Of a DNA stretch of 10,499 nucleotides, positions 1 through 7,200 are shown one piece after another. A model generated the notes under the pieces. The model searched no databases. It had not been told where the DNA came from and saw only the letters and a program-made list of their open reading frames with translations. Every line of letters starts with the position of its first letter. Position 1 is the stretch's first letter. Both the position numbers and the translations under genes were made by a program. Source of the stretch: Nitrosomonadaceae bacterium (lineage in GTDB: Bacteria; Pseudomonadota; Gammaproteobacteria; Burkholderiales; Nitrosomonadaceae); assembly GCA_919902625.1 (NCBI GenBank), contig CAKKRO010000150.1, forward strand, positions 1 to 10,499, in the 5' to 3' direction.

Positions 1-66
1 ATGCTTGTCGATGAGTTTGTTGATAAATTTGTAGCGGAACATACCGACGAAGCCGGATATGTTTAA
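1..66 (+). CDS. Possible 3' end of an unidentified plus-strand gene (partial)
   Basis: A plus-strand frame is open from the first base of the window and stops with TAA at 64-66. It reads LVDEFVDKFVAEHTDEAGYV at its end, an acidic C-terminus I do not recognise. Its stop overlaps the spoT stop codon (63-65, other strand), so the two would be convergent genes overlapping tail to tail. Only 21 codons are visible, so this may be chance. The minus strand here is also open and offers an ATG at 40-42 (MFRYKFINKL...), which could instead be the start of a gene downstream of spoT. The sequence alone does not decide between the two. Confidence 0.3.
   Translation: MLVDEFVDKFVAEHTDEAGYV
38..63. terminator. 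Stem-loop at the convergent stop codons
   Basis: AACATACCG (38-46) pairs with CGGATATGTT (54-63), giving nine pairs with one bulged A and a 7-base loop. The stem lies right at the end of spoT and of the possible plus-strand gene. A hairpin shared by two converging genes can end transcription both ways, but neither side has a strong T-run, so intrinsic termination is doubtful. Confidence 0.25.
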
Positions 67-2168
67 CCTTTAATTCGGCTGATTCTGGCGACTTCCCTGA
101 TTTGCCTCAGACTGCGTATGATTTGTGCAAGATGATGCCGGTTGTTAACTTGCAGGATAAAACGCATTTGCGTGTAATCCTCCCCGGCTTCCATCGCAAT
201 GTCGTCAATGTTTGACTCTGCTTTGGCTATTTCAGCAGCAACTCGAGCCAATACCCCCTGCTTGTTTGCTGCGGTTACTTTGATGCTGGCTTCAAAAGTT
301 CTGGAGATGTCTTTGCCCCATGCCACATCCAGGTAATTCTCGGAGCTTTTCTGGCTATTGGTGATAATTGCGCAGTCGTGCGTATGGATGATTAATCCAT
401 GATCCTTCTTAATCAATCCTACGATGGCATCGCCTGGAATGGGGCGGCAGCATTTGGCAAATTGAACGGTAAGACCCTCAGTTCCCAATATGGCAATTGG
501 ACCCGCCGGCTGTTCACTAAAAACTGACTCCAATGGAGATGTCAGGCGTTTTGCCACGATAGCAGGAAATTGCTTGCCTAAAGCCATTTCCGCCAGTAAT
601 TCTTCCTTGGATTTGACGCCGCTGTCACGAACTAGTTTTTCCCACTGTGCCTCAGTGATTGTGTCCAAATTGATATTAAAAGACAGCAGTGCCTGATTTA
701 ACATGCGTTCACCCAGTTTAACCGATTCGTCATATTGGATGGTTTTGAGGAAGTGACGAATATGTGAGCGTGCTCTTCCGGTTGCTACATAACTTAACCA
801 GGATGGATTAGGTCTGGCGTAGGGAGCCGTGACAATTTCTACACGGTCGCCACTTTTAAGTTTAGTACGCAGGGGCGCATTCTCACCATCAATCTTAACC
901 GCAACACAACAGTTACCCACATCAGAATGTACTGCATAGGCAAAATCGACGGCAGTTGATCCTCTTGGGAGCGTTAAAATTTTTCCTTGAGGCGTGAATA
1001 CATAAACATCGCCTGGAAACAAATCAATTTTAAGGTGTTCCAGAAACTCAAGGGAATCCGTAGAGCCACTGAGTGTTTCCAGTAAGCTTTGCAGCCATTG
1101 GCTGGTTTTCAGGTGCAAATCATTGAAATCTGCATCCGAGCTTTTATAAAGCCAGTGTGAAGCCACCCCGTTTTCAGCAATCCGGTGCATCTCAGCAGTA
1201 CGGATCTGTATTTCTATCGGTATACCAAATGGTCCGAGCAAGGTGCTGTGTAGTGATTGGTAGCCATTGTTTTTTGGGATTGCAATATAATCCTTAAACT
1301 TACCAGGGATTGGTTTATATAAGCTGTGCAACGTGCCTAATGCGACATAGCATGACGGAATGTCTTTTACAATGACACGAAAACCATAGATATCAAGAAC
1401 CTCGGAAAATGATAAATGTTTTTCTACCATCTTCATATAAATGCTATAAAGATGTTTTTCGCGTCCAGTGACTTCCGCGTTCAATCCTGCTTCTTTTAGT
1501 TTAAGATTGATGGCTTCAAGAATCTTCCCGACAATTTCGCGGCGATTGCCGCGCGCTGCTTTGGTTGCTTTCACCAGCACTTTATAGCGAATGGGATAAG
1601 AATAACGAAAACCCAGCTCCTGTAATTCCTGGTAGATATTATTGAGCCCTAAGCGATGCGCGATGGGTGCGTAAATTTCAAGTGTCTCGCGGGCAATGCT
1701 GCGCTGTTTTATAGGATGCATGGCTTCAAGAGTCTGCATATTATGCAATCGATCAGCCAGCTTGATGAGGATGACACGGACATCCCGCGCCATGGCCAGC
1801 AGCATCTTACGGAAATTCTCAGCTTGTGCTTCTTCTTGTGTCTGGAATTCAATTTTATCGAGCTTGGAAACACCATCCACCAGTTCCGCCACTGGTTCAC
1901 CAAATCTTTCACTGATTTCAGCTTTGGAGATATCGGTATCTTCTACGACATCATGTAATAAAGCGGCTGTCAGAGTAGGCGCATCAAGATGCAGTTTGCT
2001 TAGAATTCTGGCTACTGCCAATGGGTGAGAGATATAGGGTTCACCTGATTTCCTGAATTGCCCCGAATGAGCTCCCTGTCCAAATGAATAAGCACTTCTC
2101 AGTTGGGCAATATCTTCCGGTTTAAGATATTGGGTTGTTTCAGAAAATAAAAGCTCTGCTTCAGACAT
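63..2168 (-). CDS. spoT: SpoT: bifunctional (p)ppGpp synthetase/hydrolase
   Basis: A cytoplasmic Rel/SpoT enzyme of 701 residues, close to the 702 of E. coli SpoT. It hydrolyses (p)ppGpp to GDP/GTP plus pyrophosphate and can also make it from ATP and GDP/GTP. The HD hydrolase domain is intact: H48, H72-D73, E76-D77 and D139 carry the family's metal-binding and catalytic spacing. The synthetase domain (about 235-340) keeps D259 and E319 (EIQIRT). Its loop reads K290-F-K-D, a lysine variant of the RxKD signature of bifunctional enzymes. A TGS domain follows (about 380-445), then a Cys-Cys zinc-type region (C573-C574, H597-C599) and a C-terminal ACT domain (about 625-700). The ATG at 2168 gives an N-terminus that fits the family, although no clear Shine-Dalgarno precedes it. 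It is separated from rpoZ by a terminator and probably has its own promoter. Identification is secure; how strong the synthetase is in vivo is unknown. Confidence 0.97.
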   Translation of the reverse strand: MSEAELLFSETTQYLKPEDIAQLRSAYSFGQGAHSGQFRKSGEPYISHPLAVARILSKLHLDAPTLTAALLHDVVEDTDISKAEISERFGEPVAELVDGVSKLDKIEFQTQEEAQAENFRKMLLAMARDVRVILIKLADRLHNMQTLEAMHPIKQRSIARETLEIYAPIAHRLGLNNIYQELQELGFRYSYPIRYKVLVKATKAARGNRREIVGKILEAINLKLKEAGLNAEVTGREKHLYSIYMKMVEKHLSFSEVLDIYGFRVIVKDIPSCYVALGTLHSLYKPIPGKFKDYIAIPKNNGYQSLHSTLLGPFGIPIEIQIRTAEMHRIAENGVASHWLYKSSDADFNDLHLKTSQWLQSLLETLSGSTDSLEFLEHLKIDLFPGDVYVFTPQGKILTLPRGSTAVDFAYAVHSDVGNCCVAVKIDGENAPLRTKLKSGDRVEIVTAPYARPNPSWLSYVATGRARSHIRHFLKTIQYDESVKLGERMLNQALLSFNINLDTITEAQWEKLVRDSGVKSKEELLAEMALGKQFPAIVAKRLTSPLESVFSEQPAGPIAILGTEGLTVQFAKCCRPIPGDAIVGLIKKDHGLIIHTHDCAIITNSQKSSENYLDVAWGKDISRTFEASIKVTAANKQGVLARVAAEIAKAESNIDDIAMEAGEDYTQMRFILQVNNRHHLAQIIRSLRQIREVARISRIKG

Positions 2169-2244
2169 AGAGTTTGGTGGGCTTAGAGTAAATGGGGCAA
2201 AGCTGTCGATCGTAGATTGGATAGTTGTTAAACCCCTTGAACCG

Positions 2245-2273
2245 ATTATATGCCGGGATTTACCTGGAATGAA
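2245..2273 (-). promoter_or_regulatory. Candidate sigma70 promoter for spoT
   Basis: Read on the minus strand, a perfect TATAAT -10 box lies at 2250-2245. TTCATT at 2273-2268, 17 bases upstream, is a poor -35 (three of six matches). Transcription would start near 2238 and leave a leader of about 70 bases before the spoT ATG. The site lies after the rpoZ terminator, where a new promoter would be expected. Inference from sequence only. Confidence 0.45.
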
Positions 2274-2321
2274 GAAAAGTGACGTAGCGTTTGGTTAATT
2301 CTGTGACTTTTCTTAATATGG

Positions 2322-2377
2322 AAAAAAATGATGATGCTATGCGTTGATAATGTTTTTAAGCCCATAGCCTTATCATC
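2322..2377 (-). terminator. Rho-independent terminator after rpoZ
   Basis: On the minus strand GATGAT, a 3-base bulge and GCTATG (2377-2363) pair with CATAGC and ATCATC (2341-2330). The 21-base loop is 2342-2362. One base after the stem comes a run of seven T (2328-2322). Twelve stem pairs followed at once by a T-run is the classic intrinsic terminator shape. It should separate gmk-rpoZ from spoT. The bulge and large loop make it moderate in strength, and part of its stem can pair elsewhere (see the inverted repeat at 2335-2408). Confidence 0.6.
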
Positions 2378-2408
2378 AACAATCAAACCAGCCGATCAAT
2401 GCATAGCA
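2335..2408. repeat. 14-base inverted repeat competing with the terminator
   Basis: TGCTATGCGTTGAT (2335-2348) and ATCAATGCATAGCA (2395-2408) are inverted copies with 13 of 14 bases complementary, or G-U paired in one RNA orientation, 46 bases apart. The left arm contains the GCTATG that forms the 3' side of the terminator stem, so the two hairpins cannot form together. In the rpoZ transcript the distal arm is made first and could capture the terminator's 3' arm, as an antiterminator would. Alternatively the inner hairpin may simply be nested within a larger fold that also ends transcription. Confidence 0.5.
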
Positions 2409-2433
2409 ATACGTTAAGAATCCTGCATGAACA

Positions 2434-2640
2434 TTACATGTTTTTCAGATTGAGGATGTCGAGATCTATTTTTCCCTGAGCCAGTTCACGCAGGGCTATA
2501 ACAGTCGGCTTGTCGCGAGCAGGTTCCACCATAGGTGCTGAGCCGATAGCCAATTGCCTGGCGCGTGTTGTAGCAACCAGAGTCATATCAAATCTATTGG
2601 GAATTCTTTTTAAGCAATCATCAACGGTAATTCGTGCCAT
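2434..2640 (-). CDS. rpoZ: RNA polymerase omega subunit RpoZ
   Basis: The 68-residue omega subunit helps assemble and stabilise RNA polymerase by binding the beta' subunit. The start MARITVDDCLKRIPNRFDM, the LVATTRARQL segment and the TVIALREL segment match the conserved fold. It lacks the longer acidic C-terminal tail of the 91-residue E. coli protein, which is usual in betaproteobacteria. The first residues Met-Ala-Arg are the MAR motif that, with beta', forms ppGpp site 1 in Proteobacteria, so polymerase here probably senses the alarmone handled by the neighbouring SpoT. A GAGA element about 10 bases before the ATG can serve as ribosome binding site. gmk lies 76 bases upstream, consistent with co-transcription; a terminator follows. 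Confidence 0.96.
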   Translation of the reverse strand: MARITVDDCLKRIPNRFDMTLVATTRARQLAIGSAPMVEPARDKPTVIALRELAQGKIDLDILNLKNM

Positions 2641-2716
2641 GGTATTTATCTCGATTAGGTTATGTATTTAGGATGGATAACAGATTTTACAACAAAGTGA
2701 TAAAAAACGATGCTAT

Positions 2717-3349
2717 TTATCGAGAGGCTGGTACGGACAGTTCAGTAATTAATGAATGATGCTTTGCCAGTTGCCGTTCTTTTTTTAAGCGTTCAGCTTT
2801 GATGATGCAGACCAGATCACTGAGTGCATCCTCCAGCTTATTGTTAATAATAACATAATCAAACTCACTGATATGGCTGACTTCTTCACGGGCTGCGGCG
2901 AGTCTCTCCCGAATGACTTCTGCATTATCCTGCGCGCGCGTTTTTAATCGTGTTGCCAGTGCATCAGCCGATGGAGGAAGAATGAAGATTCCGATGGATT
3001 GAGGAAAAATCTGATGGACTTGCTTTGCTCCCTGGCAGTCTATTTCGAGCATGATATCTTGCCCGGATGCCATGGCTTCATTGATCCATTTCTGAGAGGT
3101 GCCGTAAAGATTGCCATAGACTTCTGCATTTTCCAGAAACTCTCCACCGGCAAGCATTTGCCTGAATGTTTCTTCACTCACAAAATGATAATCACGCCCA
3201 TTAACTTCTTCAGAACGTGGCGGGCGGGTGGTATGTGAGATGGATAGGCTAAGATCGAGATCTGACTGGAGCAGCGTTCTGACCAGGCTGGTTTTCCCGG
3301 CACCAGAGGGTGCGCTGATAATAAATAAGCAACCTGTAGTTTTAGTCAT
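2717..3349 (-). CDS. gmk: Guanylate kinase
   Basis: Phosphorylates GMP to GDP with ATP in the cytoplasm, an essential step in guanine nucleotide supply. The protein has 210 residues, the normal size. The P-loop SAPSGAGKTS spans residues 12-21. The GMP-binding part follows: SHTTRPPR (38-45), NGRDYHFV (50-57) and GEFLENAEVYGNLYGTS (69-85), with R42, R45, Y54, E73 and Y82 as expected contacts. IDCQGAKQV then precedes the lid and the RLAAAREE helix. An AGG element sits a few bases before the ATG. The start lies only 30 bases after the HDOD-GAF gene, suggesting co-transcription, and rpoZ follows. Its product GDP is a substrate for SpoT's synthetase activity, which fits the cluster. Confidence 0.97.
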   Translation of the reverse strand: MTKTTGCLFIISAPSGAGKTSLVRTLLQSDLDLSLSISHTTRPPRSEEVNGRDYHFVSEETFRQMLAGGEFLENAEVYGNLYGTSQKWINEAMASGQDIMLEIDCQGAKQVHQIFPQSIGIFILPPSADALATRLKTRAQDNAEVIRERLAAAREEVSHISEFDYVIINNKLEDALSDLVCIIKAERLKKERQLAKHHSLITELSVPASR

Positions 3350-3379
3350 TTTGCACCTGTTCTCTGTGTGACCAGTATC

Positions 3380-4996
3380 TTATTTTGAATTCAAAGCGGT
3401 CAGTATTTGACCCTTGAGAGTTTTGATTAGCCTTGTTTCTTCTGCTGTCGTGCCTTCGGGCGCTTCTAATTCACGGTCAGCATAAAACAGGCCGATTGGT
3501 TTTTTGTTGATTACCAGAGGGAGTACGATGAAGCTACGCGCATCAGGTAACAGATCCAAATGCCATTCTGGCATGAGTCTACGAACTTTGGGTGTGAAAG
3601 CATCTGAAATCAATAAATCCACATTCCTTTCCATCGCAAGATGAAACAAGTCAGTAGACAGTGTAGCCGGAAAGTTAAAAGCTTTTTGATACTCCAGATT
3701 ATTTTTCCCGAGAGAGCTACGCGCACGGAACAGGTTCAGTTTCGAGTCTCTTAGACACAGGGTGATGAAACGGAAGCCCAGGCTATTATAATAAGTCTCT
3801 AGAACTAACATGACCAGATCATCGAGTTTATAATCGCCGGAAGCCATGATTTCGGCCACATCCTGGACCCCGGTCAATAATAATATGGGCGCATTATAGG
3901 GTTTGCCGCTTGGATAACGTTGCGTGATCTGCGGGCTATCGGCTTCATCAGTATCAAAAACCAGTTCGCTGAGCAAGTCTTCTTCTATCGCGATATCAAA
4001 TTCTGTATGGGTTGTATCCGCACTAATTTTTTTGTGGTGATCTGCAGAGAGCAGATTTACATTGATCAGGAGTGCGCGGGTTTCTTCAGTAGCATCAATG
4101 ATCAACTGGTCCAGCTTGGATTTATCCAGATTAAGCGCTTTGCCAAAACGTGTGAGCAGCTTATTTTTAGCTTCAGAATCTTCCGGTTTGATATTTTCCA
4201 AAACAAAGGGTGTGGCTTTTTCACTTAATTCCGCTGCTTGTTGCATCCACTCTTGTTTGTTTCTTGGAGCATTCAAAATACCTGAGGGCTTGTTTTTAAA
4301 TGCCTGAATGATACTGACAGGAATATTCCATTCTTCTAAAATAGTTTCGGTAAATGTATCGAGGTTAAATTCCAATACTTGCATGGATGCTTGCCTGGGT
4401 GTGTGCGTGCCTTGCTTGATAAGCATCATGATTTTCTGATAAAGATCATGATCATAAGCAGCAAGCAATAAATATCCGAGGTTTTTGAATAAGGCAACAA
4501 CAGCAATTTCTTCAGCATCTTTAAAATAACTGAGCTTGGCAAGCTCACGGCTCATCATGCTGGCAGCCAAGGCATGGATTAATTCTATGCGGACATGTTC
4601 CGCACGTTTCCCAGATATTCCATCAACCAGGAGCATGGCTAAAGCACAGGTTTTAACCGAATTAAAACCCAGCAGGAATATAGCCTTGGTAATGCTGGTG
4701 ACGGCTGTATTAGAGACGGATCTATAGGCGACAGAATTTGATAAGCGCAGGATCTTTTGAGTTAATGAGACATCTGATAATACAAAATAAGCTAACTGTC
4801 GAATAGATTGGTCATCCGATGATGACAGCTGCACGATACGTGATATGGAGTTGCCGAGCGCCGGGAGATCCGGATCATTAGTGATGGCCTCGACCAACCG
4901 TGCTCTTAAAGTTTTTGTATCATCATTTTTTGTTGCCGCAATCCCGGAGAGATTTGATGGGTCTTTAGAGGTATAGGGTGAGTGAATGGGCGCCAT
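3380..4996 (-). CDS. HDOD domain protein with C-terminal GAF-like domain
   Basis: A 538-residue protein with no signal peptide or membrane segment, so probably cytoplasmic. Residues about 40-235 form an HDOD domain: DPDLPALGNSISRIVQL opens it, LTQKILRLSNSVAYRS and AIFLLGFNSVKTCAL are typical, and H141 heads the helix where HD proteins carry a metal ligand. The HD dyad is replaced by K171-N172 (ALFKNLGYLLLA), so hydrolase activity is unlikely; HDOD domains commonly lack it and act in regulation. A charged linker (about 255-365) leads to residues about 390-535, which resemble a GAF sensor domain (NSLGFRFITLCLRD, ARSFIVLPLVINKKPIGLFYAD). A GAF domain often binds a small ligand, but none can be inferred here. 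It precedes gmk by 30 bases and follows msrA after 155 bases. The specific role is unknown. Confidence 0.85.
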   Translation of the reverse strand: MAPIHSPYTSKDPSNLSGIAATKNDDTKTLRARLVEAITNDPDLPALGNSISRIVQLSSSDDQSIRQLAYFVLSDVSLTQKILRLSNSVAYRSVSNTAVTSITKAIFLLGFNSVKTCALAMLLVDGISGKRAEHVRIELIHALAASMMSRELAKLSYFKDAEEIAVVALFKNLGYLLLAAYDHDLYQKIMMLIKQGTHTPRQASMQVLEFNLDTFTETILEEWNIPVSIIQAFKNKPSGILNAPRNKQEWMQQAAELSEKATPFVLENIKPEDSEAKNKLLTRFGKALNLDKSKLDQLIIDATEETRALLINVNLLSADHHKKISADTTHTEFDIAIEEDLLSELVFDTDEADSPQITQRYPSGKPYNAPILLLTGVQDVAEIMASGDYKLDDLVMLVLETYYNSLGFRFITLCLRDSKLNLFRARSSLGKNNLEYQKAFNFPATLSTDLFHLAMERNVDLLISDAFTPKVRRLMPEWHLDLLPDARSFIVLPLVINKKPIGLFYADRELEAPEGTTAEETRLIKTLKGQILTALNSK

Positions 4997-5151
4997 CGTA
5001 ATATTTTTTCTAAGAAAATCGATAGTGTATAGGGGTAAAATATTCCGTGATTTTAAGAAATATCAGGTTTTTTATTGTGATGGCTATAAGGATTTAACAC
5101 ATTCTGTGCTTTTTCATTATCGGCACAATGAAAGGTTAATTGATAAAAATG

Positions 5152-5616
5152 TTAATGAATACCATGCTTCCTGAAATAATCCTGATGATATTCCTCAGCG
5201 TCATAAAATTGACTGGCAGGTAAAATTCTTGTTACAACAGGATGTTGCCAGCGTCGACTGTTCTGTAATCTATTCATTGATTCTTGGGCGATCATTTCTT
5301 GTTCTGGTGTGAAAAAGAAGATAACCGAACGGTATTGTGTTCCGATGTCAAAACCTTGCCGATCCTGAGTCGTTGGATTATGGCAGTTCCAGAAATGATC
5401 CAGTAATGTTTCTAAGGCTGTTTCTGCCGGATCATATTCCACCAGAACCACTTCTACATGGCCGGTGGTATTGGTGCAAACAGACTCATAAGTTGGATTG
5501 TCAGTATGCCCGCCAGAATAACCGCAAGTGACGTTAATAACTCCCTTGATGCGACGAAAGGCCGCTTCTACCCCCCAAAAGCAACCTGCTCCAAAAATTA
5601 TCCTGTTTGTTGCCAT
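5152..5616 (-). CDS. msrA: Peptide methionine-S-sulfoxide reductase MsrA
   Basis: Reduces methionine-S-sulfoxide in proteins and free methionine, repairing oxidative damage. The 154-residue protein begins almost directly with the catalytic motif GCFWG (11-15, nucleophile C12). PTYESVCTNTTGHVEVV (41-57, with E55) and IGTQYRSVIFF (91-101, with Y95) complete the active site. The end, YHQDYFRKHGIH, lacks the C-terminal resolving cysteines of the E. coli-type enzyme. The remaining cysteines are C31, C47 and C78, so the sulfenic acid must be reduced through one of these or directly by an outside thiol. There is no signal peptide, so it is cytoplasmic despite following dsbA by 82 bases. Ribosome binding site is weak. 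Identification is secure. Confidence 0.95.
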   Translation of the reverse strand: MATNRIIFGAGCFWGVEAAFRRIKGVINVTCGYSGGHTDNPTYESVCTNTTGHVEVVLVEYDPAETALETLLDHFWNCHNPTTQDRQGFDIGTQYRSVIFFFTPEQEMIAQESMNRLQNSRRWQHPVVTRILPASQFYDAEEYHQDYFRKHGIH

Positions 5617-5698
5617 TAATGTTTCATCTGGAATGTAAAGTTAATCAGACGTTTTTTATCACAATGGGTGAGAGTGAATCCATGTGTACAGGATATTT

Positions 5699-6343
5699 TT
5701 ATTTTCTTTCTTCCCGTGCTTTTTCAATGAGCAATTCCAATGTCGTAATAGTATCTTGCGGTGTGCCGCCCATTCTACCGCTGGTGAGATACTTTCCATT
5801 AATAACCAGCGCAGGAACCCCCGTGAGTTGATACTGGCGGGTCATCTGCGTGGATCTTGCCACCTGATTTTGCACGGCAAAAGAATGATAAGTGTCTTCA
5901 AACCTCTTTCTGTCGATACCTTGTTTCTCAATCCAGTCCAATAAAACAGATTCATTATTTAAATCGATCTTGTTACGGTGAATCGCGTCATAGACTTTAT
6001 CGTGCAAAGTATCCGTTATACCGATGGCTTCTATCGTATAAAATATTTTCGCAGCAGATACCCAGTTAGCGCGGAGAATCGCGGGCACATAGCGGAAACT
6101 CACATCACTGGGAAGATGAATCAGCCAGGTTTTAAGATGGGGATGCAGGCTGTTGCAGTGCGGGCAGCCATACCAGAAAAACTCTAACACCTCGATCGTG
6201 TTGCTATCCTGTGTGGGCTGCGGGTTGGTCAGGATAGTATAGTCTTTGCCTTCAACGATATCGGCACGTACATTTGAACTGTGGATTAAACCAACACTCA
6301 ACAACAATAAGAAGAAAGCTGCGAGAGATTTATATCGATTCAT
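5699..6343 (-). CDS. dsbA: Thiol:disulfide interchange protein DsbA
   Basis: Periplasmic oxidase that introduces disulfide bonds into secreted proteins. The 214-residue precursor has a signal peptide: MNRYKS, then the hydrophobic run AAFFLLLLSVGLI, with likely cleavage after VRA at residue 27. The thioredoxin-fold active site is FFWYGCPHC (55-63, C60 and C63), the CPHC of classic DsbA. A helical insertion follows, and the cis-proline loop is TGVPALVING (174-183, P177). The start is fixed by a strong AAGGAG five bases before the ATG. It follows the SPOR gene by 39 bases and argS lies before that, an order known in betaproteobacteria. No DsbB partner is encoded in the window. Confidence 0.95.
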   Translation of the reverse strand: MNRYKSLAAFFLLLLSVGLIHSSNVRADIVEGKDYTILTNPQPTQDSNTIEVLEFFWYGCPHCNSLHPHLKTWLIHLPSDVSFRYVPAILRANWVSAAKIFYTIEAIGITDTLHDKVYDAIHRNKIDLNNESVLLDWIEKQGIDRKRFEDTYHSFAVQNQVARSTQMTRQYQLTGVPALVINGKYLTSGRMGGTPQDTITTLELLIEKAREERK

Positions 6344-6348
6344 TTTAA

Positions 6349-6354
6349 CTCCTT
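6349..6354 (-). promoter_or_regulatory. Strong Shine-Dalgarno of dsbA
   Basis: AAGGAG on the minus strand, five bases before the dsbA ATG. It is the clearest ribosome binding site in the window and fixes the start at 6343, directly ahead of the signal peptide. Confidence 0.75.
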
Positions 6355-6382
6355 AAATCAATTTCTGTTGGGCGGAAATATT

Positions 6383-7177
6383 TTAACGTACTTGAACAAA
6401 TTGAGCGTCTATCCCATTTTCTTTTAAGGAGGCGCTTATTTCATCAATATCTTCTTTGTTGGTAAAAGGGCCGATACGCACGCGATGCCAAATTCCCTTT
6501 TCTGCCAAATCAATGGGTTGGGTGGATGACAGTATGCCGAGTAATGCGAGCCTTGCTTTCATGTTTTCTGCTTCATCACTTCTTCTGAATGACCCGGCCT
6601 GAAGAAAGTATTTTTCTGCCGGACTGCTGATCCTGGCTTGCGGTACTGCAGGCTGGTGGGGTACAGGTACAATTTCTGCTGAATGATGCTGGGGATGAAT
6701 TGCAGCAGACTGTTGAGGAGTTTCAGCTCGGTTGGCGCTTGGTTGGGTTAAGACAGGCGATTGTACAGTCTCAGTAGGTTTATTGTTACTTTCCGGACTC
6801 TTGGCGATAATTTGTGGGTGAGAGGGTTGTTCAACCGCTTGTCCGAATATCTGATCAACTTCTGGTTCTTCAATACCGGGAAGTATTTTATAAAAATCAA
6901 ATCGGGGCTTTTCTTCAACCGGACTCGATGGTTCTTCATGAGTGGATTTTTCTGGAGCCGTGATTGGATCAGGTGTTGGGCGAGCCACATTTTTTTCCGC
7001 TGAACTGGTGACTTTCTCAGTAGATAAGAATGGACTGGGTGTGTGGTTAAGATACATCCAGATACCAATTGCACTCGCAAGACCCAGCGCATAACCAACG
7101 AATCCCCCCCAGAATGTTGAACCGCCACTTTCTTTAGTGGGTTTTGAAGGTTTGCGGGTCTTATAATCTCGGCTCAT
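6383..7177 (-). CDS. SPOR-domain cell division protein, FtsN type
   Basis: A 264-residue bitopic membrane protein. A short basic cytoplasmic head (1-20, MSRDYKTRKPSKPTK) precedes one membrane segment (about 22-43, FWGGFVGYALGLASAIGIWMY). A long flexible periplasmic linker rich in Pro, Gln, Ser and Glu (about 44-185) includes RFDFYKILPG (92-101), a short conserved-looking island. The C-terminus (about 187-264) is a SPOR domain, starting EKYFLQAGSF and ending WHRVRIGPF ... NGIDAQFVQVR. SPOR domains bind septal peptidoglycan stripped of stem peptides, and this architecture is that of FtsN, which triggers septal wall synthesis. The linker makes strict orthology unprovable, so no symbol is given. 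AAGGA precedes the ATG. It lies 23 bases after argS and 39 before dsbA. Confidence 0.88.
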   Translation of the reverse strand: MSRDYKTRKPSKPTKESGGSTFWGGFVGYALGLASAIGIWMYLNHTPSPFLSTEKVTSSAEKNVARPTPDPITAPEKSTHEEPSSPVEEKPRFDFYKILPGIEEPEVDQIFGQAVEQPSHPQIIAKSPESNNKPTETVQSPVLTQPSANRAETPQQSAAIHPQHHSAEIVPVPHQPAVPQARISSPAEKYFLQAGSFRRSDEAENMKARLALLGILSSTQPIDLAEKGIWHRVRIGPFTNKEDIDEISASLKENGIDAQFVQVR

Positions 7178-7200
7178 GAATATCCTTTACATTAATTCGG

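Noticed and set aside
1709..1912. Second minus-strand open frame inside spoT, and several plus-strand frames opposite spoT
   Set aside because: They lie in alternative frames within a full-length conserved gene and show no family resemblance or ribosome binding site.
2690..2716. T-run just after the gmk stop as a terminator
   Set aside because: The only hairpin ahead of the six T is a 4-pair CGAT/ATCG stem, too weak to be convincing, and gmk-rpoZ co-transcription is common.
5100..5130. Imperfect hairpin in the msrA to HDOD-GAF spacer
   Set aside because: Eight pairs with a 2-base bulge and a 13-base loop, no T-run in the gene direction, and AT-rich surroundings where such pairings arise by chance.
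4997..5151. Promoter for the HDOD-GAF gene
   Set aside because: TATACA near 5013 could be a -10 box, but no acceptable -35 lies at 16-18 bases. A promoter is expected in this spacer but not shown.
5660..5686. Hairpin between dsbA and msrA as a terminator
   Set aside because: On the minus strand the stem is followed by an A-run, not a T-run, so it does not fit intrinsic termination of dsbA.
6748..7128. 126-codon minus-strand frame within the SPOR gene
   Set aside because: It is an out-of-frame shadow of the Pro/Gln-rich linker; the SPOR protein has a clear start, membrane segment and domain in its own frame.
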